From Variovorax sp. V213 (GTDB taxonomy: Bacteria; Pseudomonadota; Gammaproteobacteria; Burkholderiales; Burkholderiaceae_C): a stretch of DNA of 64,000 nucleotides. The stretch spans positions 4,527,001 to 4,591,000 of the forward strand of contig NZ_AP028664.1 of assembly GCF_041154455.1 (NCBI RefSeq), written 5' to 3'. Numbering within the stretch: position 1 is the first letter of the stretch; the number at the start of each line of letters is the position of its first letter. The position numbers were made by a program, and so were the translations under genes. This document shows positions 52,249-60,638 of this stretch, piece by piece. Under the pieces are notes generated by a model that saw only the letters and a list, made by a program, of their open reading frames with translations, was not told where the DNA came from and made no database searches.

Positions 52249-53244
52249 TCAGTGCCTTCCTGCAGGCACAGGCGCCCCGCGGTGCAGTTCCACCATGCGC
52301 GCCACCTTGTCGAGCCAGGCGCGCACTTCGTCGAGCGCGGCCAGCGCTTCGTCCCAGGTGGCTTCGATGAAGCGCACGCGGCTGCCGATCGGCGCCTGGC
52401 CGAGGCGCCACATGTCGGCCTCGATCACGGTGCCGAACTTGGGGTAGCCGCCCGAGGGCTGGGCATCGCGCATCTGGATGATCGGCTGCCCGCTGTGGGG
52501 CACCTGGATCACGCCGGGCACGATGCCGTGCGAGCGCAACTCCATCGACGCGACGGGGCGCAATGCCTCGCCTTCGAGGCGGTAGCCGTAGCGGTCGCTC
52601 TGGGAGGTGATCTTCCATTCGCCAGCCCAGAAGGCGTCACGCGACGCGAGCTCGAATCCCAGGTACTCGGCAGCTGGCAGCACGCGCACCGCGGCCACAC
52701 CGTCGCGCTGCAGCGGCAGCATGAGCGCGGGGGGCACCAGGCCGAAGCCGGTCTTGCACGCAGCACCTTCGCCGACGGCGCGCAACACATCGCCCCGGCG
52801 CAGCGCGCGCCCTTCATGTCCACCGAAGGCGCCGCGCAGCTGCGTGCTGCGCGAGCCCAGCACTTCGGGCACATCGACCCCGCCGGCCAGGCACAGCATG
52901 GCGCGGCTGCCGCGCTGCGCGCCGCCTTGCGGCAGGCCCAGCGTCAGCACCTGCCCGGCCCGCGCCTGGTGAACCCACCAGGGTAGCAGCGGCTGGTCGT
53001 CCAGGCGGGCCGCGCAATCGGCGCCGGTCAGCGCAAACGCGCAGTCCTCGTCGAAGCGCACCTTGAAGGGAAACACCGGCACCTCGATGGCGGCCGCATC
53101 GAGCGCATTGCCCAGCAGCAGGTTGCCGGCCGCCAGCGCCAGGTTGTCCATGGCGCCCGAGGTGCCGACGCCCCAGCGCAGGCTGCCGGTGCGCCCCAGG
53201 TCCTGCACGGTGGCGAGCGCGGCCGACGAAAGCACTTCGATCAT
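52249..53244 (-). CDS. pxpC: 5-Oxoprolinase subunit C (biotin-dependent carboxyltransferase-like)
   Basis: 331-residue PxpC/KipA-type protein. The N-terminus MIEVLSSAALATVQDLGRTG and the segments CLAGGVDVPEVLGSRSTQLRG, SDRYGYRLEG and GYPKFGTVIEADMWRLGQ identify it. Its ATG overlaps the pxpB stop by four bases. With PxpB it forms the ATP-using part of 5-oxoprolinase. Confidence 0.93.
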   Translation of the reverse strand: MIEVLSSAALATVQDLGRTGSLRWGVGTSGAMDNLALAAGNLLLGNALDAAAIEVPVFPFKVRFDEDCAFALTGADCAARLDDQPLLPWWVHQARAGQVLTLGLPQGGAQRGSRAMLCLAGGVDVPEVLGSRSTQLRGAFGGHEGRALRRGDVLRAVGEGAACKTGFGLVPPALMLPLQRDGVAAVRVLPAAEYLGFELASRDAFWAGEWKITSQSDRYGYRLEGEALRPVASMELRSHGIVPGVIQVPHSGQPIIQMRDAQPSGGYPKFGTVIEADMWRLGQAPIGSRVRFIEATWDEALAALDEVRAWLDKVARMVELHRGAPVPAGRH

Positions 53245-53909
53245 CGGACGATGCCCTCCACGCGAAAACGGATCATGTCGCCCGGCTGCAGCGCCGCGGG
53301 CGGGTCCTGCGCGGGATCGAAGAAGGACATCGAGGTGCTGCCGATGGTGTTCCAGCCGCTGGGCCCGGCCGAGGCCGACACGCCGGTCTGCGCGCCGCCG
53401 ATCGACACCGCGCCGCCCGGAATGCTCAGCACCGGCACCTTGCGGCGCGGCGTGGCGATGCGCGCGTCCATGCCGCCCAGGTAGCAGTAGCCCGGATGGC
53501 TGCCGAGCGCATACACCGGATAGAGCGGCGCGCTGTGCAGTTCGACGATCTGCTCGACGCTGAGACCCGTGTGCGCCACCACGTCGGCCATGTGCGGGCC
53601 GCCCGCGCCGCCGTAGACCACCGGCAGCTCGACCACCCGGCCTTCCCGCGGCAGCGCAACAGCCGCGTCCCACGCATCGCGAACGCGTGCCTCCAGCGCT
53701 TCGAGCGCGCCAAGGCCGCGCGGCGGGCGCAGGAAGGTCAGCATCAGGTTGTTCATACCCGGCACGGCTTCGCGAATCTCCGGCCAGGCCTGCGCCTCAT
53801 GCGCCAGCGCCCAGATGCGCTGCTGCGAGTTCAGGTTCATCTCGCCGGGCGCCTCGAAGAGCAGCGCGGTCGTGCCCAGCAGGCTGACGGATGGCCGTTG
53901 CGCGATCAC
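53241..53909 (-). CDS. pxpB: 5-Oxoprolinase subunit B
   Basis: 222-residue PxpB/KipI-type protein starting at GTG 53907-53909 (VIAQRPSVSLLGTTALLFE) with AAAGGAG six bases upstream. The active-site region LGSHPGYCYLGGMD and the segment RKVPVLSIPGGAVSIGGAQTGV are typical. The GTG overlaps the accC stop (GTGA), coupling the carboxylase-like and oxoprolinase genes. Confidence 0.92.
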   Translation of the reverse strand: MIAQRPSVSLLGTTALLFEAPGEMNLNSQQRIWALAHEAQAWPEIREAVPGMNNLMLTFLRPPRGLGALEALEARVRDAWDAAVALPREGRVVELPVVYGGAGGPHMADVVAHTGLSVEQIVELHSAPLYPVYALGSHPGYCYLGGMDARIATPRRKVPVLSIPGGAVSIGGAQTGVSASAGPSGWNTIGSTSMSFFDPAQDPPAALQPGDMIRFRVEGIVR

Positions 53910-55258
53910 GCCGCGCTCCTTTGCTGCAGCCAGCGCTCGAGGTGGTGGATGTCCACGCCGCCGACGGCAAAGCCCTCGTCGCGCAGCAATTCGCGGTGCA
54001 GCGGAACGTTGGTCGCGATGCCGTCGATGCGCATCTCTGCAAGCGCGAGGCGCATGCGGTCGAGCGCATCGGTGCGCGTGCTGCCCTGCACGATCAGCTT
54101 GGCGATCATCGAGTCGTAGTAAGGCGGCACGCGGTAGCCGGTGTTGGCATGCGAATCGACGCGCACGCCGAAGCCGCCCGGCACCTGCCAGCCGGTGATG
54201 CGCCCGGGCGCGGGTGCAAAAGTGTCGGGGTTCTCGGCGTTGATGCGGCACTCGATCGCGTGGCCCTGGCATCGCACATCGCGCTGCGCCAGCGAAAGGC
54301 GCTCGCCGCGCGCCATGCGCAGTTGCTGCTGCACGATGTCCACGCCGGCGGTCATCTCGGTCACCGGATGCTCCACCTGCAGGCGGGTGTTCATCTCGAT
54401 GAAATAGAAGGCGCCCTTCTCGTAGAGGAACTCGAAGGTGCCGACGCCGCAGTAGCCGATCTGCCGGCAGGCGGCCGCGCAGCGCTCGCCCACCTCGGCC
54501 ATCAGCGCGTCGTCGATGCCGGGCGCGGGCGCCTCCTCGATCACCTTCTGGTGGCGGCGCTGCAGCGAGCAGTCGCGGCTGCCCAGCCAGACGGCGTTGC
54601 CGTGGCTGTCGGCCAGCACCTGGATCTCGACGTGGCGCGGGTGCAGCAGGAATTTCTCGATGTAGACCTCGGGGTTGCCGAAGGCCTGGCGCGCTTCCTC
54701 GCGCGTCAGCGCCATCGCATCCAGCAGCGCCGCTTCGTCGTGCACCACGCGCATGCCGCGCCCGCCGCCGCCGCCCGCCGCCTTGACGATCACCGGGTAG
54801 CCGATCTCGCGCGCGATGGCCTGCACGGCGGCCGGGTCTTCGGGCAGCCCTTCGTCGGGCCCCGGCACGCAGGGCACGCCGGCCTTGCGCATCGCGCGCT
54901 TGGCCGAGACCTTGTCGCCCATGGTGCGGATGCAGGCAGCGCTGGGGCCGATGAAGACCAGGCCTGCCTGCTCGACGCGCGCGGCAAAGCCCGCGTTCTC
55001 CGACAGGAAGCCGTAGCCCGGGTGGATGGCCTGCGCGCCGCTGACTTCGGCGGCAAACAGGATGGCGGACTGGTTCAGGTAGCTCTGCCCCGGCGCGGAG
55101 GGCCCGATGCACAGCGCCTGGTCGGCCTGTGCGACGTAGCTGGCTTCGCTGTCGGCCTCGGAATGCGCGACCACGGCCCGGAGGCCCAGGCCGCGACAGG
55201 CGCGCAGGATGCGCAAGGCGATCTCGCCGCGGTTGGCAATGAGGACGGTGTCGAACAT
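53906..55258 (-). CDS. accC: Biotin carboxylase
   Basis: 450-residue AccC-type ATP-grasp enzyme. IANRGEIALRILRACR at the start, the Gly-rich loop KAAGGGGGRGMR, EKFLLHPRHVEIQVLAD and FIEMNTRLQVEHPVTEM are complete. It carboxylates the biotin of AccB. Since it is encoded with pxpBC and lies away from other acc genes, it may be a paralogue dedicated to this pathway (urea carboxylase/oxoprolinase-like) rather than to fatty acid synthesis. Confidence 0.93.
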   Translation of the reverse strand: MFDTVLIANRGEIALRILRACRGLGLRAVVAHSEADSEASYVAQADQALCIGPSAPGQSYLNQSAILFAAEVSGAQAIHPGYGFLSENAGFAARVEQAGLVFIGPSAACIRTMGDKVSAKRAMRKAGVPCVPGPDEGLPEDPAAVQAIAREIGYPVIVKAAGGGGGRGMRVVHDEAALLDAMALTREEARQAFGNPEVYIEKFLLHPRHVEIQVLADSHGNAVWLGSRDCSLQRRHQKVIEEAPAPGIDDALMAEVGERCAAACRQIGYCGVGTFEFLYEKGAFYFIEMNTRLQVEHPVTEMTAGVDIVQQQLRMARGERLSLAQRDVRCQGHAIECRINAENPDTFAPAPGRITGWQVPGGFGVRVDSHANTGYRVPPYYDSMIAKLIVQGSTRTDALDRMRLALAEMRIDGIATNVPLHRELLRDEGFAVGGVDIHHLERWLQQRSAA

Positions 55259-55271
55259 CGCGCGGCTTTCC

Positions 55272-55706
55272 TCAACCGAAGCGGAACAGGGGCTGCCCTG
55301 CGTCCACTTCCTGGCCCGAACGCACCAGCACGGCCTGCACGGTGGCGGCAGCGTCGGCGCGGACTTCGTTGAACATCTTCATGGCCTCGATCACGCAGAG
55401 CATCTGGCCGGCCTCGACGGCCTGCCCCGGCCGCACGAAGGGCGGCTCGCCGGGTGCGGGCTGCAGGTGCACCACGCCATAGAGCGGCGCGAGGCATTCG
55501 GTTGCGGCGGCCGTCGATTGCGCCGGTTCTGCGGGCACCTCGGTGGGTGCCCTGCGCGCAGCGGCCGGGCGCCGCGCGGCGGGCGCGGCCGCCAGCGCCG
55601 ACTGCTTCACCAGCCGCAGCGTGCTGCCGTCTTCGCTGTACTCCAGCTCCGCCAGGTCCGAGGCGGCGAGTGCGTCGATGAGCGTCTTGATCTGTTCCTG
55701 CTTCAT
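55272..55706 (-). CDS. accB: Biotin carboxyl carrier protein
   Basis: 144-residue AccB. MKQEQIKTLIDALAASDLAELEYSEDGS leads through an Ala/Pro-rich linker (about 38-68) to a biotinyl domain with the modifiable Lys110 in CVIEAMKMFNE. It is the first gene of the accBC-pxpBC operon, 13 bases before accC and downstream of a copy of the LysR element. Confidence 0.93.
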   Translation of the reverse strand: MKQEQIKTLIDALAASDLAELEYSEDGSTLRLVKQSALAAAPAARRPAAARRAPTEVPAEPAQSTAAATECLAPLYGVVHLQPAPGEPPFVRPGQAVEAGQMLCVIEAMKMFNEVRADAAATVQAVLVRSGQEVDAGQPLFRFG

Positions 55707-55806
55707 GCCGGGCCTGCCTGTGGCGACAGAACATCCTTGGTGGCCGACGCATTCCGCGAACGCGTGACGGCAGGCATGAAAGGTAACGGGCCGCGGGCGC
55801 AAAGCC

Positions 55807-55845
55807 CAAGACGGAATAGCTGTGCCGGGATAAGGCCGGCTTATG
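55807..55845 (-). promoter_or_regulatory. LysR-type regulon element, copy B (accB operon)
   Basis: Same 39-nt layout as copies A and C on the minus strand: CATAAG at the far end, core ATAAG-N5-CTTAT (55830-55844), CGTCTTG at the near end. A TTGGGC -35-like box overlaps the end and GTTACC lies at the matching -10 position. It is 100 bases before the accB start and just beyond the end of the LysR gene. Confidence 0.7.
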
Positions 55846-55853
55846 ACGGCACG

Positions 55854-56792
55854 TTACGACAGCGCGGCGAGACCGGGTTCGGGCGTGGCCGCAAAGGTAC
55901 CGGCGAGATCGACCACCAGCTCGAGCAGGATGCTCTTCACCGCCTGCGCCGGCTCCGAGAGCGGCAGGTGGTCCGACTGGCACAGAGCCAGCGGCGCCTC
56001 GATGACCGGGTCGACGATCTGGAATTGCCAGGCACCGCAGGACGCCACCACTTCGCGCGCCATCGACGCCGGCAGGATGGTGGCGCCCAGCCCGTCGGCG
56101 ATGGCCGCCGTCAGTGTGAAGGCCGATTCGATCTCGGCCACCACGCGCGGCACCATGCCCGCACGCACGAAAGCCGCTTCGACCAGCTTGCGCACCACGT
56201 TGTAGGGGCGAGGCAGGAAGAGCTCGATGTCGCGCAGGTCGGCCAGCTTCACGGGCTGCGCCGGCGCCGGCATCGCGGCCGGCCCGACCAGGAACAGCGG
56301 CTCCTTGAGCAACGACAGGAAGCTCAGGCCATGGATCGCCTTGTCGCCGTAGAGCACGGCCAGGTCCATGCGGCCGTTCATGATGAGTTCGCTCAGCGTG
56401 GTGCCGTAGTTCTCGTTCAGGTAGAGCAGGATGCCGGGGTGGCGGGCGCGCACGGTGCGCAGCAGCGGCAGCGAGAGCGCCGAGGCCGCCGTGCCGGGCG
56501 CAAGACCCACCGACACCTGGCCCGACAGCCCCTCGCCGGCTGCTTCCATGTCCACGCGCGCCTGCTCGCACTGGCGCAGGATGATCTGTGCATGCCGGTA
56601 CAGCACCTTGCCGGCCTCGGTGGGCGTGACGCCGCGCTTGGTGCGCACGAGCAGCTGCTGGCGCACCTCGCCCTCCAGCGTGGCCAGTTGCTGGCTCAGC
56701 GCCGGCTGGGCGATGAAAAGGACCTCGGCCGCCTGCGTCAGGCTGCCGATGTCCACGATCTTCACGAAATATTTGAGGCGTCGCAGGTTCAC
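55854..56792 (-). CDS. LysR-family regulator (Nac-like) of the pxp-acc regulon
   Basis: 312 residues from GTG 56790-56792 (VNLRRLKYFVKIVDIGSLTQAAEV), with GGGGA six bases upstream; an ATG 22 codons earlier is less likely. The helix-turn-helix is followed by a LysR substrate domain (VSVGLAPGTAASALSLPLL, GMVPRVVAEIESAFTLTAAIADGLG). It resembles Nac/CysB-type nitrogen regulators. Three nearby promoters carry a shared LysR box, so it probably controls them and itself. Confidence 0.93.
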   Translation of the reverse strand: MNLRRLKYFVKIVDIGSLTQAAEVLFIAQPALSQQLATLEGEVRQQLLVRTKRGVTPTEAGKVLYRHAQIILRQCEQARVDMEAAGEGLSGQVSVGLAPGTAASALSLPLLRTVRARHPGILLYLNENYGTTLSELIMNGRMDLAVLYGDKAIHGLSFLSLLKEPLFLVGPAAMPAPAQPVKLADLRDIELFLPRPYNVVRKLVEAAFVRAGMVPRVVAEIESAFTLTAAIADGLGATILPASMAREVVASCGAWQFQIVDPVIEAPLALCQSDHLPLSEPAQAVKSILLELVVDLAGTFAATPEPGLAALS

Positions 56793-56855
56793 GCCTTGTC
56801 CCCAAGCAAAAGCCGAGCCTAGCACTGCCCCTGCGCGGCGGGTATAGGCGCTCAC

Positions 56856-56894
56856 CATAAGCTGCGCCTATACGACCAGTGAAAAGTCGTCTTG
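56856..56894 (+). promoter_or_regulatory. LysR-type regulon element, copy C (lysR/aminotransferase divergent promoter)
   Basis: On the plus strand the same 39-nt layout begins CATAAG and ends CGTCTTG; the core is ATAAG-N5-CCTAT (56857-56871, one change). The TTGGCC box overlaps its end and CGTACC sits at the same -10 position as in the other copies. It points at the aminotransferase gene, 66 bases away. A perfect 10-bp dyad GTATAGGCGC/GCGCCTATAC (56842-56851, 56864-56873) overlaps it and may serve lysR autoregulation. Confidence 0.65.
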
Positions 56895-56960
56895 GCCTCG
56901 TCTGTTCGATGTGCGTACCGTTCGGCCCATGCAATCCCAGACACAGGAAGTCATGTGACC

Positions 56961-58163
56961 ATGTCCCGCATTGCCGCCCGCGTGCGGCGCATCAAGCCCT
57001 CGCCCAGCACCTCGGCCGCGGACCGGGCCAACGAACTGCGCCGCCAGGGCAAGTCGATCGTGAACCTCGTGGTGGGCGAGCCCGACTTCGACACGCCGCC
57101 CCACATCCGGCAGGCCGCCGCCGCCGCCATCGAGAAGGGCGCGACGCGCTACACCCTGATGGCCGGCACGGTGGAGCTGCGCCAGGCCATCGCCGCCAAG
57201 CTCGAGCGTGAAAACGGCCTGCACTATGCGATGAACGAGATCATCGCCACCAGCGGCGCCAAGAGCGCGATCTACAACGCCTTCGCCGTCACGCTGGAGC
57301 CGGGCGACGAAGTCATCATTCCCGCGCCGTACTGGGTGTCGTACCCCGACATGGTGCTGGCCTGCGAAGGCACGCCGGTCACCGTGGCCTGCCCCGAAGC
57401 CAACGGCTTCAAGCTGACGCCCGCGCAGCTGGAGGCCGCGATCACGCCGCGCACCCGCTGGCTGCTGATCAACTCGCCCAGCAACCCGACCGGCGCCAGC
57501 TATACGGGCGACGAATACCGCGCGCTGGCCGAGGTGCTGCAGCGCCATCCGCACGTGATGGTGATGACCGACGACATCTACGAGCACATCCGCTTCGACG
57601 GCCAGGCCACGCCGCATCTGCTCGCGGTCGCGCCTGCGCTGCGCGAGCGCACGCTGGTGGTCAACGGCGTCTCGAAGACCTATGCGATGACGGGCTGGCG
57701 CATCGGCTATGCGGCCGGTCCGGCAGACCTGGTCAAGGCGCTGGACACGCTGCTGTCGCAGTCCACCGGCAACTGCTGCTCGGTGAGCCAGGCGGCCGCT
57801 GCAGCAGCCATGAATGGCGACCAGAGCTTCGTGGCCGAGAGCGTGGCGGTCTACAAGCAGCGCCGCGACCGCACCCTGGCGCTCATCAACGACATCCCCG
57901 GCCTGCACTGCGCCCCGCCACCCGGGGCCTTCTATCTCTACATCCACTGCGGCGGCCTGATCGGCAAGGCCACACCGCAAGGCAAACGCCTGGAAGAAGA
58001 CGGCGACGTGGTGATGTACCTGCTCGAGAGCGAAGGCGTGGCCGTGGTCGCGGGCACCGCCTACGGGCTGTCGCCCTACTTTCGTCTTTCCATCGCCACC
58101 GGCATCGAGACGCTGGAAGAAGGCTGCGCGCGCATCGCGCGGGCCGTGGCCGCCCTGCGCTGA
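56961..58163 (+). CDS. Class I PLP-dependent aminotransferase
   Basis: About 400 residues from MSRIAARVRRIKPSPS; a GTG two codons earlier, with a better-placed GGAAG, is possible. LVVGEPDFDTPPHI, INSPSNPTG, TDDIYEHIRFDG and the Schiff-base Lys in GVSKTYAMTGWRIGY place it in the AspC-like Ib group that transaminates aspartate, glutamate or aromatic amino acids. It is divergent from lysR and 27 bases before the RraA-like gene. Confidence 0.92.
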   Translation: MSRIAARVRRIKPSPSTSAADRANELRRQGKSIVNLVVGEPDFDTPPHIRQAAAAAIEKGATRYTLMAGTVELRQAIAAKLERENGLHYAMNEIIATSGAKSAIYNAFAVTLEPGDEVIIPAPYWVSYPDMVLACEGTPVTVACPEANGFKLTPAQLEAAITPRTRWLLINSPSNPTGASYTGDEYRALAEVLQRHPHVMVMTDDIYEHIRFDGQATPHLLAVAPALRERTLVVNGVSKTYAMTGWRIGYAAGPADLVKALDTLLSQSTGNCCSVSQAAAAAAMNGDQSFVAESVAVYKQRRDRTLALINDIPGLHCAPPPGAFYLYIHCGGLIGKATPQGKRLEEDGDVVMYLLESEGVAVVAGTAYGLSPYFRLSIATGIETLEEGCARIARAVAALR

Positions 58164-58190
58164 AGCGCCCCTGAGTTACCGAGGACACCC

Positions 58191-58862
58191 ATGCCCTATA
58201 AAGCCATCCGCAAGAACCCGTCGGCCCCGCAAGTGGCGCCGGAGATCATCGCCGCGCTGCACGACATCCCGGTCGCCGCGCTGAGCGACAACATGCACCG
58301 CAACATCGGCAGCGTCGGCCTGCAGCCCTACCATCGCCCGGGGCACAAGACCATGGCGGGGACGGCAGTCACCGTGAAGACGCGCGGCGGCGACAACTTC
58401 ACGATGATGCGGGCCTTCGAGTTCTGCCGCCCTGGCGACGTGCTCGTGATCGACGCGGGCGGCGACGTGACCAATGCGGTGATCGGCGGCATCCTGTCGT
58501 TCTATGCCGCGACCATCGGCACGGTGGGCGTGGTGCTCGACGGCGCCATCCGCGACGTGGCCGAGATCCGCGAGCGCGACTTTCCGGTGTACGCGCGCGG
58601 CGTCAACCACCGCGGCCCGTACAAGGACGGCCCGGGCGAGATCAACGTACCCGTCTCGGTGGGCGGCATGGTGGTGAACCCCGGCGACATCGTGGTGGGC
58701 GACCAGGACGGCCTGATGGCCTTCGCGCGCGACGAGGCCGAGCTTCTGATCGAGAAAGCCCATGCGCACCTGGCCACCGAGGCCCGCACGATCCAGGCCA
58801 TGAAGGAAGGCCGATGGGACCGGTCCTTCCTCGATGCGCTCGAGGCCCGCTGCGCCAACTGA
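58191..58862 (+). CDS. RraA-like protein (HMG/CHA aldolase family)
   Basis: 223-residue member of the RraA/4-hydroxy-4-methyl-2-oxoglutarate (HMG) aldolase family. IPVAALSDNMHRN, GTAVTVKTRGGDN and VLDGAIRDVAEIRE are typical. The Arg-Asp pair (AIRD) is kept, but the acidic residue expected 21 positions before it, within the usual WG-E/D segment, is Gly (VIGGIL). Co-transcribed with the aminotransferase, it may split the transamination product or be a non-enzymatic homologue. Confidence 0.85.
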   Translation: MPYKAIRKNPSAPQVAPEIIAALHDIPVAALSDNMHRNIGSVGLQPYHRPGHKTMAGTAVTVKTRGGDNFTMMRAFEFCRPGDVLVIDAGGDVTNAVIGGILSFYAATIGTVGVVLDGAIRDVAEIRERDFPVYARGVNHRGPYKDGPGEINVPVSVGGMVVNPGDIVVGDQDGLMAFARDEAELLIEKAHAHLATEARTIQAMKEGRWDRSFLDALEARCAN

Positions 58863-58924
58863 GCGCCGCGGGGCGCGGGCCGGACGGCCGCGGCTTCAGT
58901 GCGCGGGCCGTCCTCCGTCGGCCA

Positions 58925-59404
58925 TCACGACTTCTTCATCTGGTCGCGCAGCTGCTTGATCTGGTCGTGGTTGCGCTGGGCGCCATCGGCCTGCTGCTGG
59001 ACCAGTGCGCGCACGTCGGCCGGCAGATCGGCCTTCAGCGCCTTGCGATAGCGCGCCACCGCAGTGTCTTCGCCACGTTCGCATTCTTCGAGCATCGAGT
59101 GCGCGCTGTCGGCGCCCACCGAGCCCTTCACGTGCACCCAGCCGCGGTGCATGGCGCCGGTCACCGTGCCACCCTCGTCGGGCGAGCCGCCGAAGCGCCG
59201 GATGAGCTGGTCCAGTTCTCCCGCCGCCTTGGCGCAATCGGCCGCGCGGCTCTGAAAGACCTGCTTGAGCTGCGGCGAGTCGACCTCTTCGGCGCAGGCG
59301 CGAAAGCCGTATTCGCCGTCGCGCGAGGTCTCGAGCAGGTCGTTCAGCACCTTGACCACGTCTTCAGACGTGGCGGTGTCGGCGGTGTTCGTGTAATTGG
59401 CCAT
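58925..59404 (-). CDS. PA2169-family four-helix-bundle protein (DUF2383)
   Basis: 159-residue ferritin-like helical protein. TSEDVVKVLNDLLETSRDGEYGFRACAEEV and LEECERGEDTAVARYRKAL are family hallmarks. Function is unknown; relatives are often stress-induced and found near general stress proteins. Convergent with the RraA-like gene. Confidence 0.9.
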   Translation of the reverse strand: MANYTNTADTATSEDVVKVLNDLLETSRDGEYGFRACAEEVDSPQLKQVFQSRAADCAKAAGELDQLIRRFGGSPDEGGTVTGAMHRGWVHVKGSVGADSAHSMLEECERGEDTAVARYRKALKADLPADVRALVQQQADGAQRNHDQIKQLRDQMKKS

Positions 59405-59834
59405 TGCATGACTCCTTCATGCCTCGTTGAAATCGAGGCGGGTTGAAAAATCGCCAGCAAAAGGCGGCGCCGCACGGCAGCCGCAATGCGCTGGTTCCAA
59501 ATCAAATGGTGGTCGAACGAACAGGGGCCGGTGTCGGCTTCGCCCGACGTCCGCTGTAAGCGTTGTTCGGCCAGAGCCCGTGCGCAGGCGCGCAGAAGCG
59601 CGAGAAAGGAGGATCGCTGTCTGCAGGAGTACCCCCCTGTTCCACCACGCAGATCGACGGCCGCATCATGGGCGACGTCGCCTCGTGGCGGACGACCGCG
59701 TCGTGCTCACTGGACGGAGAACGGCCAATCGCTGACCGCGGCCATTCCGAAGATCGAGTTCGACCGCTACATCCAGGAGGGCGCGGTGGTCCTGGGCCGG
59801 GGCTGACGGGCGGTTGGGGGGCAAGGCCTGCCCG
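59405..59834. other. Region without a convincing gene
   Basis: 430 bases between the PA2169-family gene and a hypothetical gene. A plus-strand frame (59486-59806, 106 codons) begins MRWFQIKWWSNEQ and ends SLTAAIPKIEFDRYIQEGAV, which looks protein-like at both ends but has an Arg-rich middle. It could be a small real gene or a frame-shifted relic. The promoter of the PA2169-family gene should lie near 59405-59470. Confidence 0.3.
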
Positions 59835-60287
59835 TCATTCCTCGCGCATGCTGCTGGCGCGCGCGTCGAGCGCCAACGCGTAGCAAGCGGCTTCCTCGCG
59901 CGACATGGAGCTCTCCAGCTCGGCCAGTTCAAGACGCTCGAAATCGTAGGAAATCCATTCGAACAAGTGGGACTTCGGCATGTTGCCCATGCTGTCGCCG
60001 TCGCTCCAGGATTGCAGGCGCATGGGTGCGCTTTCCAGCAGCATGCGCAGATAGAGCGCTCGCGCGATCTTGATCTTCGCGATCTGGCGCGGATCGTCGA
60101 GCAGCAGCCTCAGCTCTGCGAGCACCCGTTCCCAGTGCAGCACCCGGCGATGCGCTTCGTCCATCACGTCGGACGGCGAAAGCAGGTCATCCCTCTCCTG
60201 CCTCGCGCGATGGAATTCGCGTGCGATCCGGGCGTAGGAAAGCTGCTGGAGACCCTGCAGCGCGCATTCGAGAGGAGGGCCGTGCAT
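59835..60287 (-). CDS. Hypothetical helical protein
   Basis: About 150 residues if started at ATG 60285-60287 (MHGPPLECALQGLQQLSYAR). The body is acidic and mostly helical (HRRVLHWERVLAELRLLLDDPRQIAK, MLLESAPMRLQ, FEWISYDFERLELAELESSM), with codon use typical of a gene. The frame runs about 100 codons further upstream, but that part is Arg/Pro-rich and unlikely to be translated. No family recognised. Confidence 0.5.
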   Translation of the reverse strand: MHGPPLECALQGLQQLSYARIAREFHRARQERDDLLSPSDVMDEAHRRVLHWERVLAELRLLLDDPRQIAKIKIARALYLRMLLESAPMRLQSWSDGDSMGNMPKSHLFEWISYDFERLELAELESSMSREEAACYALALDARASSMREE

Positions 60288-60638
60288 GCGTCTCACGCCG
60301 GGCTTCGCCTCCATCGGGCTCGTCGCCGGCGTCCTCGGTTTCGTCTTCATCCATCTCCACGTCGGCAAGCCCGTCCGGCCTGACCGCGTCAAAGCCAGCC
60401 TGAACATTCGAAGCTGGCATTGGCGTAGGAAAGGGGCGCATCCGGGCCGCAGCCATTCGCGGGACTTCCGCACCTTTGGCCGCGTACGGCAAGCCCCGTC
60501 TTGGCGGCGAGGCGACGGGAGCTTGGGCTCTCTTCCTACGCGGGCGGCGAACGTGGGCGGTAGCCTGGATTCGTGAGCCGCAGCAATCAGCACTCACCTC
60601 GCTGTGCATCTTTCTCAACCGCCACCAAAGAAAAACCA
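60288..60638. other. Region with only weak competing frames
   Basis: 351 bases. A plus-strand frame (60286-60576) starts with a membrane-span-like MRLTPGFASIGLVAGVLGFV but then turns Arg/Gly-rich; an antisense frame has an acidic run (ADVEMDEDETEDAGDEPDGG) that is the complement of the same bases. Neither has a clear ribosome site. The promoter of the lipoprotein gene starting at 60639 should be at the right end. Confidence 0.3.
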
